Shown here one piece after another: positions 29,141-37,901 of a DNA stretch of 64,000 nt (position 1 is its first letter; each line of letters opens with the position of its first letter). The stretch covers positions 1,564,247 to 1,628,246 of the forward strand of contig CANLAD010000001.1 of the NCBI GenBank assembly GCA_947488755.1, read 5' to 3'. Below the pieces are notes generated by a model. The model was not told the origin of the DNA, did no database searches, and saw only the letters and a list, made by a program, of their open reading frames with translations. The position numbers and the translations under genes were made by a program. The DNA is from an uncultured Erythrobacter sp. GTDB lineage: Bacteria > Pseudomonadota > Alphaproteobacteria > Sphingomonadales > Sphingomonadaceae.

Positions 29141-29227
29141 GATTTTATGAAGGTGGTCAACCTGTCACTGGTGGCGGTGGCGCCGTTCGCGGCGGGGCCT
29201 GCTGTTAGGGCGGCGCGGGAGGTTTAG
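29141..29227 (+). pseudogene. Relic of a ccmB 3' end
   Basis: Translation of this stretch gives a peptide ending LVAVAPFAAGPAVRAAREV and then a stop. The last 22 residues match the C-terminus of CcmB at 17 positions, and both end at a stop after REV. A shared Phe upstream stays in register. Synonymous positions differ widely, so it is not a recent tandem copy. An in-frame TAG at 29129 and the lack of any longer frame show that it is a fragment. It lies downstream of the gene inserted after ccmB. Confidence 0.6.
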
Positions 29228-29315
29228 CTTTGTCAGCTTAACCTCAGATGGGATTGCCGGATCAGCAACTTGCTGGCACTCGTGTTCAATTGCATACGAA
29301 TGGTGGGAGGGGACC

Positions 29316-29855
29316 ATGCCACTTAATAAAAAGAAGGAAATCGGGAGCAAGGCTGCTGGCTTTTTGCTACTGCTAGCCTTCATGGCTATACCTGTGGTGC
29401 TGCTATTCGGAGCCGCGGAATTTAGCGTCTGGGCACTCGATTGGATGCCAAGTGTTATCGGAATTGCCCTTATCGCATGTCTAGTACTGCTCCCCGTGGC
29501 GCTTATTCCGCCCGTAAGAGCGGTTTTGGGTGGGTTATATGGGCTGGCATCGATCGTATTTGGGTTGTGCCTTTGGCTTTACTGTTTAGCCTTCACATAC
29601 ATTGAATGGGGCATATTGGCTGTCGTTATAGGCGTACTGTTGGCCGGTGTCGGCGTTGTATTTACTGGAATTTTGGCTGCGCTGTTTTCGGCCGCTTGGG
29701 GGGTGCTTGGCAATGTCGCAGTCCTTGTCGGACTAGCGGTCGGTACTCGTTTTCTCGCTAGCTGGCTCGCCGCTTCTGCAGAGCAGCGTCTAGTTCAAAA
29801 AAGAATGTCGGAAGAACCCTCTTCTGCCGTTATCACTCCAGCCCGTCGCAAATAG
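29316..29855 (+). CDS. Small membrane protein of unknown function, atypical composition
   Basis: Product of 179 residues starting at an ATG preceded by GGGAGGGG. It has about four hydrophobic helices and a polar tail (QRLVQKRMSEEPSS). Codon choice differs from the neighbours: TTT, TTG, CTA, GTA and TTA are frequent and the GC content is visibly lower, which suggests horizontal acquisition. No homologous family is recognised. It follows the ccmB relic and precedes the convergent map gene. It could be an immunity or accessory protein, but nothing in the sequence shows that. Confidence 0.6.
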   Translation: MPLNKKKEIGSKAAGFLLLLAFMAIPVVLLFGAAEFSVWALDWMPSVIGIALIACLVLLPVALIPPVRAVLGGLYGLASIVFGLCLWLYCLAFTYIEWGILAVVIGVLLAGVGVVFTGILAALFSAAWGVLGNVAVLVGLAVGTRFLASWLAASAEQRLVQKRMSEEPSSAVITPARRK

Positions 29856-29944
29856 AAGTCTGCGCGGCGTCGCTACCCCAATCCATAAACATCAACCTCA
29901 TCTTGTCGGTCTAGCAGCCAAGGATAGCATCGATCTGGTGATAC

Positions 29945-30772
29945 TCACGAGTAAGGCGGCTTGTCCCGCCCCGTCGGGCTTTTCGTGAATATCTCGTTCC
30001 CGTCCTCGGTGATCGCGATCGAGTGCTCGAACTGTGCGGACAGGCTCTTGTCGCGGGTCACCGCCGTCCAGCCGTCGCCCAGCACCTTGGCCCACGGCTT
30101 GCCGAGGTTTATCATCGGTTCGATGGTGAAGAACATGCCGGGCTTTAGCTCCGGCCCCGTCCCGGCCTTGCCCGCATGAACCACTTCAGGCGCGTCGTGG
30201 AACAGGCGGCCCAGACCGTGCCCGCAGAACTCGCGCACCACGCCATAGCGGAACTGTTTTGCGTGGCGCTCAATCGCGGCACCGATATCGCCGAGCCGTG
30301 CGCCGGGCTTGGCCGCCTCGATGCCTAGCATCATGCACTCATAGGTCACATCGACCAGCCGCTTCGCCTTGAGCGGCGGCTCGCCCGCGAAGAACATGCG
30401 CGATGTGTCACCGTGCCAGCCGTCGAGCAGCGGAGTGACATCGACGTTGAGGATATCGCCGTCCTTCAGCGCCTTGTCGCCGGGAATGCCGTGGCAGATC
30501 ACGTGGTTGATCGAGATACAGCTCGAATGCGTGTAGCCGCGATAGCCAAGCGTCGCAGGGACCGCTCCTGCATCCAGCATCATCTCGCGGATACGATCGT
30601 CGATTTCGCCGGTGGTGACGCCGGGCTGCACCCAGTCGGCCACATGATCGAGGATCGTCGCGGCCAACCGCCCGGCGCGGCGCATCCCTTCGAAGCCTTC
30701 CTGCGTGTGCAGTTTGATCGTACCGTCGCGATAGACGGTCTGGTCGCTGTCGATGGTCTGATATTCGGTCAT
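29945..30772 (-). CDS. map: Type I methionine aminopeptidase
   Basis: Cytoplasmic metalloprotease that removes the initiator methionine. The 275-residue product has the pita-bread fold markers: INHVICHGIPG with a substrate histidine, DGDILNVDVTPLLDGWHGDTSRMF with two metal aspartates, CGHGLGRLFHDAPEVV with a metal histidine, FFTIEPM with a metal glutamate, and EHSIAIT with the final glutamate. The ATG at 30772 is chosen; an upstream in-frame ATG at 30868 would add 32 unconserved residues. It is divergent from the leucyl aminopeptidase gene. Confidence 0.96.
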   Translation of the reverse strand: MTEYQTIDSDQTVYRDGTIKLHTQEGFEGMRRAGRLAATILDHVADWVQPGVTTGEIDDRIREMMLDAGAVPATLGYRGYTHSSCISINHVICHGIPGDKALKDGDILNVDVTPLLDGWHGDTSRMFFAGEPPLKAKRLVDVTYECMMLGIEAAKPGARLGDIGAAIERHAKQFRYGVVREFCGHGLGRLFHDAPEVVHAGKAGTGPELKPGMFFTIEPMINLGKPWAKVLGDGWTAVTRDKSLSAQFEHSIAITEDGNEIFTKSPTGRDKPPYS

Positions 30773-30797
30773 CAGCCCGATATAGCGAACGGGTCGC

Positions 30798-30827
30798 AAA
30801 AAGCGAGGGGGCGCGTTGGCCCCTCGC
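30798..30827 (-). terminator. Terminator-like hairpin in the leader of map
   Basis: On the minus strand, GCGAGGGG (30827-30820) pairs perfectly with CCCCTCGC (30810-30803) across a 9-base loop and is followed by TTTTT. This is a textbook intrinsic terminator shape. It lies only 25 bases before the map start codon, and no minus-strand gene lies upstream between it and the divergent pepA-like gene. It may act as an attenuator, or insulate map from antisense transcription. Confidence 0.5.
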
Positions 30828-30908
30828 GAGCGCAAAATTGCGCCTTGTGTCGCAACGAAAAAACGCAATGTCGCGTGACATGGCTCTCGCGCGCACTAAT
30901 TGAGGCGC

Positions 30909-32306
30909 ATGACCAACATTCAAGATCTGATACAGCCCGATCGCGGACAGGACGCGATTGCCATTCACCTCGTCAACGCCGACGGGTTCGACGATTTCGC
31001 GAAAGGCCTTTCCGCAGGCCAGCGCGCCAGCCTTAAGGGGCAGAGATTCGAAGGGCGTGGCTATCAGGTCGGGATCGTGCCCGATGGCGATGGTTTCTTC
31101 GCAGTGGGCGGGGTGGCGAACCCTAAAGAGCTCTCAAGCTGGTGCCTTGCCAAGCTGGCCGAAGAGCTACCCGAGGGCACCTACCGGCTTGCGGGTGACG
31201 CGGCGGAGACCGGCGCGGGTCCAGCCATGTTCGGCTGGCTCACCGCGCAATATCGCTTTGACCGCTATCATGAGGAAGAGAACCCGACCGGCCCGCGTGT
31301 GCTCCTGACCGGGCAAGCCGGGCGGATCGATGCGGCGGTCGCCGAGGCGAAGGCCGAGATGCTGGTGCGCGACCTCGTCAACACGCCCGCCGAGGACATG
31401 GGGCCAGCCGCGCTGGAGGCTGAGTGCGAGAAGCTAGCTAAGGCGCATGGCGGCGAATTGAGCGTCACGCGGGGCGACACGCTGGAGCGCGAATACCCGA
31501 TGGTTCATGCCGTCGGCCGCGCTGCGACACGGCATCATGCGCCGCGGATCATGCACCTCAGCTGGGGTGACGAGAAAGCCCCGGTGCTGGCCGTTGTCGG
31601 CAAGGGCGTGTGCTTCGATTCCGGCGGGTTGGACGTGAAGCCTGCTTCTGGAATGCGGCTGATGAAGAAGGATATGGGCGGCGCGGCCCATGCGATCGCG
31701 CTTGCGGGCCTGATCATGAACGCAGGCCTGAAGGTGCGGCTGCACCTGCTTGTCCCGGCGGTCGAGAACGCGGTCAGCAGCAATTCCTTTCGCCCCGGCG
31801 ACGTGCTGGACAGCCGCAAGGGGCTGTCGGTCGAGATACACAACACCGATGCGGAAGGGCGCCTGATCCTGGGCGATGCGCTGACCCGCGCGAGCGAGGA
31901 GGAGCCTGACCTGATCCTCGACTTCGCGACGTTGACCGGCGCGGCGCGCGTCGCACTTGGTCCCGATTATGCCGCGATGATGGCCCGCCGTGACGATACG
32001 GCGCAGGCGCTGACCGAAGCGGGCAAGGCGAACGACGACGAGCCGTGGCGGCTTCCGCTGCCGGAAGCCTATCGCGAATACCTCAAATCCGACATCGCCG
32101 ACATAGCCAACGCGCACACCAATCCGTTTGCGGGTGCGAGCGTCGCGGGGCTGTTTCTCGACAAGTTCGTGGGCGATGATCTTGATTGGGTGCACTTCGA
32201 CACCTTTGCCTGGCGACCCAATGCGAAACCCGGACGGACGAAAGGCGGCGCAGGTGTTGGGCTGCGCGCGGCATGGCATATGCTGAAAGGGCGCTACGGC
32301 GCATAA
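30909..32306 (+). CDS. Leucyl aminopeptidase family protein (M17)
   Basis: Cytosolic metalloaminopeptidase with two metal ions that degrades peptides. The M17 signature NTDAEGRL is present, with GKGVCFDSGGLDVKPASGM and MKKDMGGAAH supplying metal and catalytic lysine residues, and TLTGAARVALG further on. The N-terminal macrodomain-like half is variable as usual. The ATG at 30909 has a GAGG site and gives 465 residues. It could be named pepA or pepB; I leave the symbol open. Confidence 0.93.
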   Translation: MTNIQDLIQPDRGQDAIAIHLVNADGFDDFAKGLSAGQRASLKGQRFEGRGYQVGIVPDGDGFFAVGGVANPKELSSWCLAKLAEELPEGTYRLAGDAAETGAGPAMFGWLTAQYRFDRYHEEENPTGPRVLLTGQAGRIDAAVAEAKAEMLVRDLVNTPAEDMGPAALEAECEKLAKAHGGELSVTRGDTLEREYPMVHAVGRAATRHHAPRIMHLSWGDEKAPVLAVVGKGVCFDSGGLDVKPASGMRLMKKDMGGAAHAIALAGLIMNAGLKVRLHLLVPAVENAVSSNSFRPGDVLDSRKGLSVEIHNTDAEGRLILGDALTRASEEEPDLILDFATLTGAARVALGPDYAAMMARRDDTAQALTEAGKANDDEPWRLPLPEAYREYLKSDIADIANAHTNPFAGASVAGLFLDKFVGDDLDWVHFDTFAWRPNAKPGRTKGGAGVGLRAAWHMLKGRYGA

Positions 32307-32310
32307 CTTG

Positions 32311-32357
32311 CCCCCTTCCGGGAGGAGCGCTAAGCGCCCTGCCACCTTGGGAGGGGG
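32311..32357. repeat. Imperfect intergenic inverted repeat
   Basis: CCCCCTTCC at 32311-32319 pairs with GGGAGGGGG at 32349-32357 (one wobble pair), enclosing a second small hairpin GCGC-TAA-GCGC. No T-run follows, so it is not an obvious terminator. It lies between the aminopeptidase stop and the SH3-like gene and looks like a dispersed palindromic element or mRNA processing structure. Confidence 0.4.
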
Positions 32358-32370
32358 GAAGGACACGAGA

Positions 32371-32730
32371 ATGAATGTCGCTGCGCGCATTGGCGAGTAT
32401 GATCTGCCGACCGGTCCGCTGGGCCTGATGGGCCCGGTGGCCAAGCCCGCCCCCGGCACCCTGCCCGTGCGGGGCGATCTGGCGCATATCGCGCTCGCCG
32501 GCACTCACTTGGCCGCACACTACGTCATCCCGCAAAGCGCCACCGTGCGGGCGGAGCGAACGAATATGCGCTGCCAGGCGCGCGACGATGCCGGGGTGAA
32601 CTGCGTGCTCGAACGCGGGCGCACGCTCGAAGTGCTCGACATCGGCACGCATTGGGTGTGGTGCTGCATCGGGCCGGAGGGGCCGTCGGGCTATGTCCAC
32701 ACCGATTGCATCGAGCTAGGCGAAGCATGA
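32371..32730 (+). CDS. SH3-like domain protein
   Basis: Product of 119 residues with a compact all-beta look. The C-terminal two thirds resemble a bacterial SH3 fold: a hydrophobic strand pattern ending THWVWCCIGPEGPSGYVHTDCIEL, with the GYVHTDCI strand typical of SH3_3/SH3b domains. It has several cysteines and no signal peptide or membrane segment. It overlaps argC by ATGA and lies 64 bases after the aminopeptidase gene. The ATG at 32371 is chosen because upstream codons fall in the inverted repeat. SH3-like domains often bind peptides or cell wall; the partner here is unknown. Confidence 0.6.
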   Translation: MNVAARIGEYDLPTGPLGLMGPVAKPAPGTLPVRGDLAHIALAGTHLAAHYVIPQSATVRAERTNMRCQARDDAGVNCVLERGRTLEVLDIGTHWVWCCIGPEGPSGYVHTDCIELGEA

Positions 32731-33653
32731 GCACGCGGGTATTCATCGACGGCGCGGCGGGCACGACGGGCCTCGAAATCCGCGAGCGGCTGGAGACGCG
32801 CGCCGAGTTCGACTTGCTGGTTCTCGATGATGCCCAGCGCAAGGACGTGGCGGCGCGGCGCGAGGCTCTGCACGAGGCCGACATCGCAATCCTGTGCCTG
32901 CCCGACGAGGCCGCACGCGAAGCGGTGAAGCTGGCCGAAGGATCGGACACCCGGATCATCGACGCTTCCAGCGCGCACCGGGTGGCGGATGGGTGGATCT
33001 ATGGCTTTCCAGAGCTGATTGGGTCGAGCGCGGTCGCCAGTGCGCGATTCGTGAGCAATCCCGGGTGCTATCCCACCGGCTTTCTCGCGCTGGTCGCGCC
33101 GCTGGTCCGAGCCGGGCTTTTGCCCGCCGACTGGCTCTACACAGTCAACGCGGTGAGCGGATATTCGGGCGGCGGCAAAGCCCTGGTCGAACGGTTCGAG
33201 AGCGATGCGGACCTCGGCTTTCGCACCTATGGCCTCGACCTCGCGCACAAACATCGCCCTGAAATGAAGGGTCATGCTGGGCTGATCCACCCCGTCATCT
33301 TCGCGCCATCCGTGGTCCCGGTGTATCGCGGAATGCTGGTCGAAGTGCCGCTGCATCTTGGGGCAATCGACGATCAATTGACACCGGACCAATTGCGCGA
33401 CGCCTTGCGCGATCACTTCGACGGCTCGCCTATCGTTCGGGTCGAGGACAAGGGCGTGCAAACCGAATTGCTGCTGCGCGATGATGCAACCGCAAGCGAT
33501 GCGATGACCCTTTACGTCTTCGGCAACGAAGGCGGCTATCACGCACGCCTCATCGCCCAGCTCGATAATCTCGGCAAAGGCGCATCCGGCGCAGCGATCC
33601 AGAACCTCAACCTGATGTGCGGCCTGCCGGAGACAACCGGCCTGCGGCTGTGA
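32727..33653 (+). CDS. argC: N-acetyl-gamma-glutamyl-phosphate reductase, type 2 (ArgC)
   Basis: NADPH-dependent enzyme of arginine biosynthesis that reduces N-acetylglutamyl phosphate to the semialdehyde. The N-terminal FIDGAAGTTGLEI cofactor loop, the catalytic cysteine in SNPGCYPTGF and the VSGYSGGGKALV loop are clear. At 308 residues with a short N-domain it belongs to the AGPR type 2 subfamily common in alphaproteobacteria. The ATG overlaps the SH3-like gene stop (ATGA). Other arg genes are not in the window. Confidence 0.94.
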   Translation: MSTRVFIDGAAGTTGLEIRERLETRAEFDLLVLDDAQRKDVAARREALHEADIAILCLPDEAAREAVKLAEGSDTRIIDASSAHRVADGWIYGFPELIGSSAVASARFVSNPGCYPTGFLALVAPLVRAGLLPADWLYTVNAVSGYSGGGKALVERFESDADLGFRTYGLDLAHKHRPEMKGHAGLIHPVIFAPSVVPVYRGMLVEVPLHLGAIDDQLTPDQLRDALRDHFDGSPIVRVEDKGVQTELLLRDDATASDAMTLYVFGNEGGYHARLIAQLDNLGKGASGAAIQNLNLMCGLPETTGLRL

Positions 33654-33768
33654 CCCTGCCCAAACAATAGGCAAGGCCGCACTTGTCACAACGACAGTTG
33701 CGCTGCACCGCACAACGCTGCTAACTCCTTAGGCAGCCGGGATGATCCTTGCGCCTGAACGCGGATAA

Positions 33769-34188
<420 letters not shown>

Positions 34189-34270
34189 CATAAAGCCGCG
34201 CTAACACCACCTCATCCGGCGCAATCGTGCCGGGCAAACCCATCCGACACCAAAGACTGGAGATACGACC

Positions 34271-35680
34271 ATGGCCGACGTGAACGACGTCCTCAAACGC
34301 ATCAAGGACGAGGAGATCGAGTGGGTCGATCTGCGCTTCACCGATCCACGTGGCAAGTGGCAGCATCTCACCATGGCGGCCGGTGCGATGGACGAGGATG
34401 CGCTCGAGGACGGGCTGATGTTCGACGGCTCCTCGATCGAGGGGTGGAAGACCATCAACGAAAGCGACATGATCCTCAAACCCGACATGGACGCAGCCTA
34501 TGTCGACCCGTTCTCCGCCACCCCGATGCTGGCGCTGTTCTGCGACATCGTGGAGCCGTCCGACGGGCAGCTCTATTCGCGCGATCCGCGCTCCACCGCA
34601 AAGCGCGCCGAGGCGTATCTGGGATCGAGTGGCATCGGCGACACGGTCTATGTCGGGCCGGAGCCGGAATTCTTCATGTTCGACGATGTGCGGTTCGAGG
34701 ATGGCTATGCCGCGTCGGGCTTTGCGCTGGACGACGTCGAACTGCCGACCAATGTTGGCAAGGAATACGAGATGGGCAACATGGCCCACCGCCCGCGCGC
34801 CAAGGGCGGGTATTTCCCCGTCGCCCCGGTCGACAGCGCCGTCGACATTCGCGGCGAGATGGTGGCGACCATGATGGAAATGGGCTTGGACATGGACAAG
34901 CACCACCACGAGGTCGCCGCCGCGCAGCACGAGCTTGGCATCACGTTCAGCACGCTGACCCGCACCGCCGACCAGGTGCAGGTCTACAAATATGTCGTGC
35001 AGCAGGTCGCCCACGCCTACGGCAAGACCGCGACCTTCATGCCCAAGCCGATCAAGGACGATAACGGTTCGGGCATGCACACCCACATGTCGATCTGGAG
35101 CGATGGCAAGCCGACTTTCGCAGGCGATGAATATGCCGGCCTTTCGGAAACCTGCCTCCATTACATCGGCGGGGTCATCAAGCACGCCAAGGCGATCAAC
35201 GCCTTCACCAATCCGACCACCAACAGCTACAAGCGGCTGGTTCCAGGCTTCGAAGCGCCGGTGCTGCTCGCCTATTCCGCGCGCAATCGCTCGGCCTCGT
35301 GCCGCATTCCCTATGGCGCGGGCGAGAAGGCAAAGCGGGTCGAGTTCCGCTTCCCCGATGCGCTGGCCAACCCCTACCTCGCCTTCGCCGCGCTGCTGAT
35401 GGCGGGGATCGACGGGATCGAGAACAAGATCCACCCCGGCGATGCGATGGACAAGAACCTTTACGACCTACCGCCCGAAGAGCTGAAGGACGTGCCAACC
35501 GTATGCGGTTCCTTGCGCGAAGCACTCGAAGCGCTGGAGGACGATCACGACTTCCTGCTTAAAGGCAATGTCTTCTCGACCGACCAGATCGAAGCCTACG
35601 CCGAGCTCAAATGGGACGAGGTCATGCGCGTCGAAACGACACCATCGCCGGTGGAGTTCGATTTGTATTACAGCTCATAA
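34271..35680 (+). CDS. glnA: Type I glutamine synthetase
   Basis: Dodecameric enzyme that joins ammonia to glutamate with ATP. Of 469 residues; the N-terminal [10 protein letters not shown] latch, the metal site [11 protein letters not shown], the ATP loop [18 protein letters not shown] and NRSASCRIP are all present. The adenylylation tyrosine is Tyr398 in [10 protein letters not shown], so activity is probably tuned by GlnE adenylylation with PII input. It follows glnB and is ended by a strong intrinsic terminator. Confidence 0.98.
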   Translation: MADVNDVLKRIKDEEIEWVDLRFTDPRGKWQHLTMAAGAMDEDALEDGLMFDGSSIEGWKTINESDMILKPDMDAAYVDPFSATPMLALFCDIVEPSDGQLYSRDPRSTAKRAEAYLGSSGIGDTVYVGPEPEFFMFDDVRFEDGYAASGFALDDVELPTNVGKEYEMGNMAHRPRAKGGYFPVAPVDSAVDIRGEMVATMMEMGLDMDKHHHEVAAAQHELGITFSTLTRTADQVQVYKYVVQQVAHAYGKTATFMPKPIKDDNGSGMHTHMSIWSDGKPTFAGDEYAGLSETCLHYIGGVIKHAKAINAFTNPTTNSYKRLVPGFEAPVLLAYSARNRSASCRIPYGAGEKAKRVEFRFPDALANPYLAFAALLMAGIDGIENKIHPGDAMDKNLYDLPPEELKDVPTVCGSLREALEALEDDHDFLLKGNVFSTDQIEAYAELKWDEVMRVETTPSPVEFDLYYSS

Positions 35681-35708
35681 CCGCAAGCGGTTTGCCGCAG
35701 ATGGAAAG

Positions 35709-35736
35709 GCCGCTCGGGAAACCGGGCGGCTTTTTT
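35709..35736 (+). terminator. Intrinsic terminator after glnA
   Basis: GCCGCTCGG and CCGGGCGGC form a stem with one mismatch and a GAAA tetraloop, followed directly by six T residues. It lies 29 bases past the glnA stop and should end the glnBA transcript. Confidence 0.9.
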
Positions 35737-35776
35737 GTGTCCGTTGGCGACCCCGGTTGCGGACGCTTTCATATCT

Positions 35777-36967
35777 CTAGCAGGAGCCGAAAAGCAGCCG
35801 ATCATCGGAAATGGAATCAGGTGCAAAATCTTCGCGAGGTCGTCCGGCAGGCGTAAAAAGCTGCTCGGTCGGCAGTTTGATGGAGAGATCAGTTTCGCCA
35901 ACTTGAAGGTCTTCAACCGAACCCTTCAGGCCAGCCATCATCGTTCCCTGCACTTCGGCTCCCATCGACGCAAAGCCGACCGCGATCCCCTCTCCCATAC
36001 TGCCTGTCCAGCGCCCGACGAGAACTAGCGGAAGATTTGATCGGTGCATGCCTGCGCGAGGTAGAACCTGCTCGATCCATTGACGCGGTATTCCCGTTTC
36101 TCTTTCTTCGGCTGGGCGGTTGTGGATTTGATATCCATGTGGTTCGGCAACAAACCACCCCATGATGCTTCTTGCCACGTTGGTATTGCCCCCAGAAGGC
36201 GTGTCACGGAGGTCTATAACCAATGTGCGGCCCTTCGGAATATCGCTAATGACTTCATCGAACGCTTGGATCGTGGCCGAAGCACCCAGACTGTTGTTGA
36301 AACGAATGACGGAATATCCGGCTTTTCTACAGACGCTAAGGGGTGGGAGCGCCTCCTGCTTCTGATCGTACATCGAAGGCAGGATCGCTTCGCGCATCCT
36401 TCCAGATGTGCTTCGAGCCGTTATCTGCCGCGCACGATTGCGCCGCCCGGCAGCAAGGACGCGAGCAGCATATTCCACCCGAGCAGGTGTTTGTGATAGA
36501 CCCAGAACCTGCCAGAACTGCGACACCGCGCGATCCATGGACAGTCCGTCAACCGAAACAATGATGTCGCCAGCAATGAACCCGGCGTCAGCCGCCGGGC
36601 TTCCGCTGCGAACCGCGTCCACGACGAAATCGCCATCGCGCTTCACAATCTATAGATCGGCGTATGTGGGGACGATTGCCCAACTGTCATGAAATGAGCT
36701 TCCGGTGATTGCATGATGGTCCGCAAGCGAAACTATGCGCTTCTCGGCATAGGCCAGAAGCGTGCGGTCATCGTTCACAGCTTGACGTTCCTGTCTGAGC
36801 ACATTCGAGTCCGGCAGCTGGGCGTCAGGCAGGTCTTCAAGATAGGCATACATCTCAATGATCGCCGCATCGAGATCGTGCGCCGCTTTCGCGTACTCGT
36901 TTTCAGCAGTCGCTGCTCCTAGCCAAGCCGCGATACCTAGCGCCAGAAAGACCCTTAGAGTGTTCAT
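35777..36967 (-). pseudogene. S41 family peptidase interrupted by an in-frame amber codon
   Basis: Two same-frame segments abut: an N-terminal part (ending PTYADL, stop TAG at 36652-36650) and a C-terminal part beginning at a GTG at 36646. The first holds a signal peptide (VFLALGIAAWLGAATA) and a helical domain. The second begins with a PDZ domain (SGSPAADAGFIAGDIIVSVDG) and continues as an S41 peptidase core with the nucleophile segment GRWTGSMGEGIAVGF. Only the stop separates them, so a full gene of about 396 codons carries one nonsense change (TGG to TAG would restore Trp). It is convergent with glnA. An assembly error or readthrough is the alternative. Confidence 0.72.
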
Positions 36968-37184
36968 ATGGCGAGATTGCACGATAACGCTGCGAGAGAA
37001 AGTGCGGTTTTGCTTGCAGCCTTTACTACCGGTTAGCGGACCTTCCGCTCCTCACCCCGAACAAGCCACTCGGCCTGACGGTCCTAAAACGAAGTCCGAA
37101 GCCCAAAGCCATTTTCCTACTCGCATTGACTGTGAGTATTAGCCCGGCCCTTTCCCGCAATAATGCACAAGAGGCCCCTTACCC

Positions 37185-37889
37185 ATGACCTTCAGTCCGC
37201 CCGCACGCCGCCGAGCCGCCTTTCTTAACACCGTTCGCGCGATCCTTGGACGCGGATTTCGCCCATCGGACAACGCCATGCCTGATGACGCAATCGACGA
37301 TGCGCTCGATCCGACTGACGAAAGCGAAGCGAAAGATTTTGAGGCTCAGGACCGTGTAACATGCGGTCCATCCGCCTCGCATATACGACGAACCGTTGAA
37401 AGCGAACCGCAGCCCCCGACCGCGATCGGCGCGCAAGGCATCGCCCTCATCAAGCGTTTCGAAGGCTGCGCACGCAAGCGCCGCGACGGGCTGGTCGAGG
37501 CATATCCCGATCCGGGCACGGGCGGCGATCCTTGGACCATCGGCTGGGGCGCAACCGGTGCCGGGCTCGACGGTGAGCGGATCGGGCCGCGCACCGTGTG
37601 GACGCAGGCGCAATGCGATGCGCGGCTTGAGAGCGACCTTGCGCGCTATGCCGCCGATGTGGCTCGCGCAGTCGGCTCGGCACCCACCACTCAGGCGCAA
37701 TTCGATGCGATGGTCAGCTTTCACTATAACACCGGCGCAATCGCGCGCGCGACCCTGACTCGCAAGCATCGGGCGGGCGATCATGCGGGGGCTGTGGCGG
37801 AGTTTGCTCGCTGGAACCGCGCTGGCGGGCGGGTGATGCGCGGACTGGTGCGGCGGCGTACGGCGGAGGCGGCGCTCTACCGAAGTTAG
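37185..37889 (+). CDS. Phage-type lysozyme (GH24 endolysin-like)
   Basis: Muramidase of the T4/lambdoid lysozyme family. The catalytic region IKRFEGCARKRRDGL with Glu, followed by YPDPGTGGDPWTIGWGATG and FDAMVSFHYNTGA, is typical. The product is 234 residues; the first 80 or so form a polar, acidic extension not found in phage enzymes, with no clear signal peptide. An internal start at the MPDDAI methionine would shorten this. No holin, spanin or other phage gene is adjacent. It converges on tamB with a 12-base gap. Confidence 0.85.
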   Translation: MTFSPPARRRAAFLNTVRAILGRGFRPSDNAMPDDAIDDALDPTDESEAKDFEAQDRVTCGPSASHIRRTVESEPQPPTAIGAQGIALIKRFEGCARKRRDGLVEAYPDPGTGGDPWTIGWGATGAGLDGERIGPRTVWTQAQCDARLESDLARYAADVARAVGSAPTTQAQFDAMVSFHYNTGAIARATLTRKHRAGDHAGAVAEFARWNRAGGRVMRGLVRRRTAEAALYRS

Positions 37890-37901
37890 GCGGCGCGATC
37901 G

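Noticed and set aside
30773..30868. N-terminal extension of methionine aminopeptidase starting at 30868
   Set aside because: The 32 added residues are Arg/Pro-rich and unconserved, and the region contains a terminator-like hairpin.
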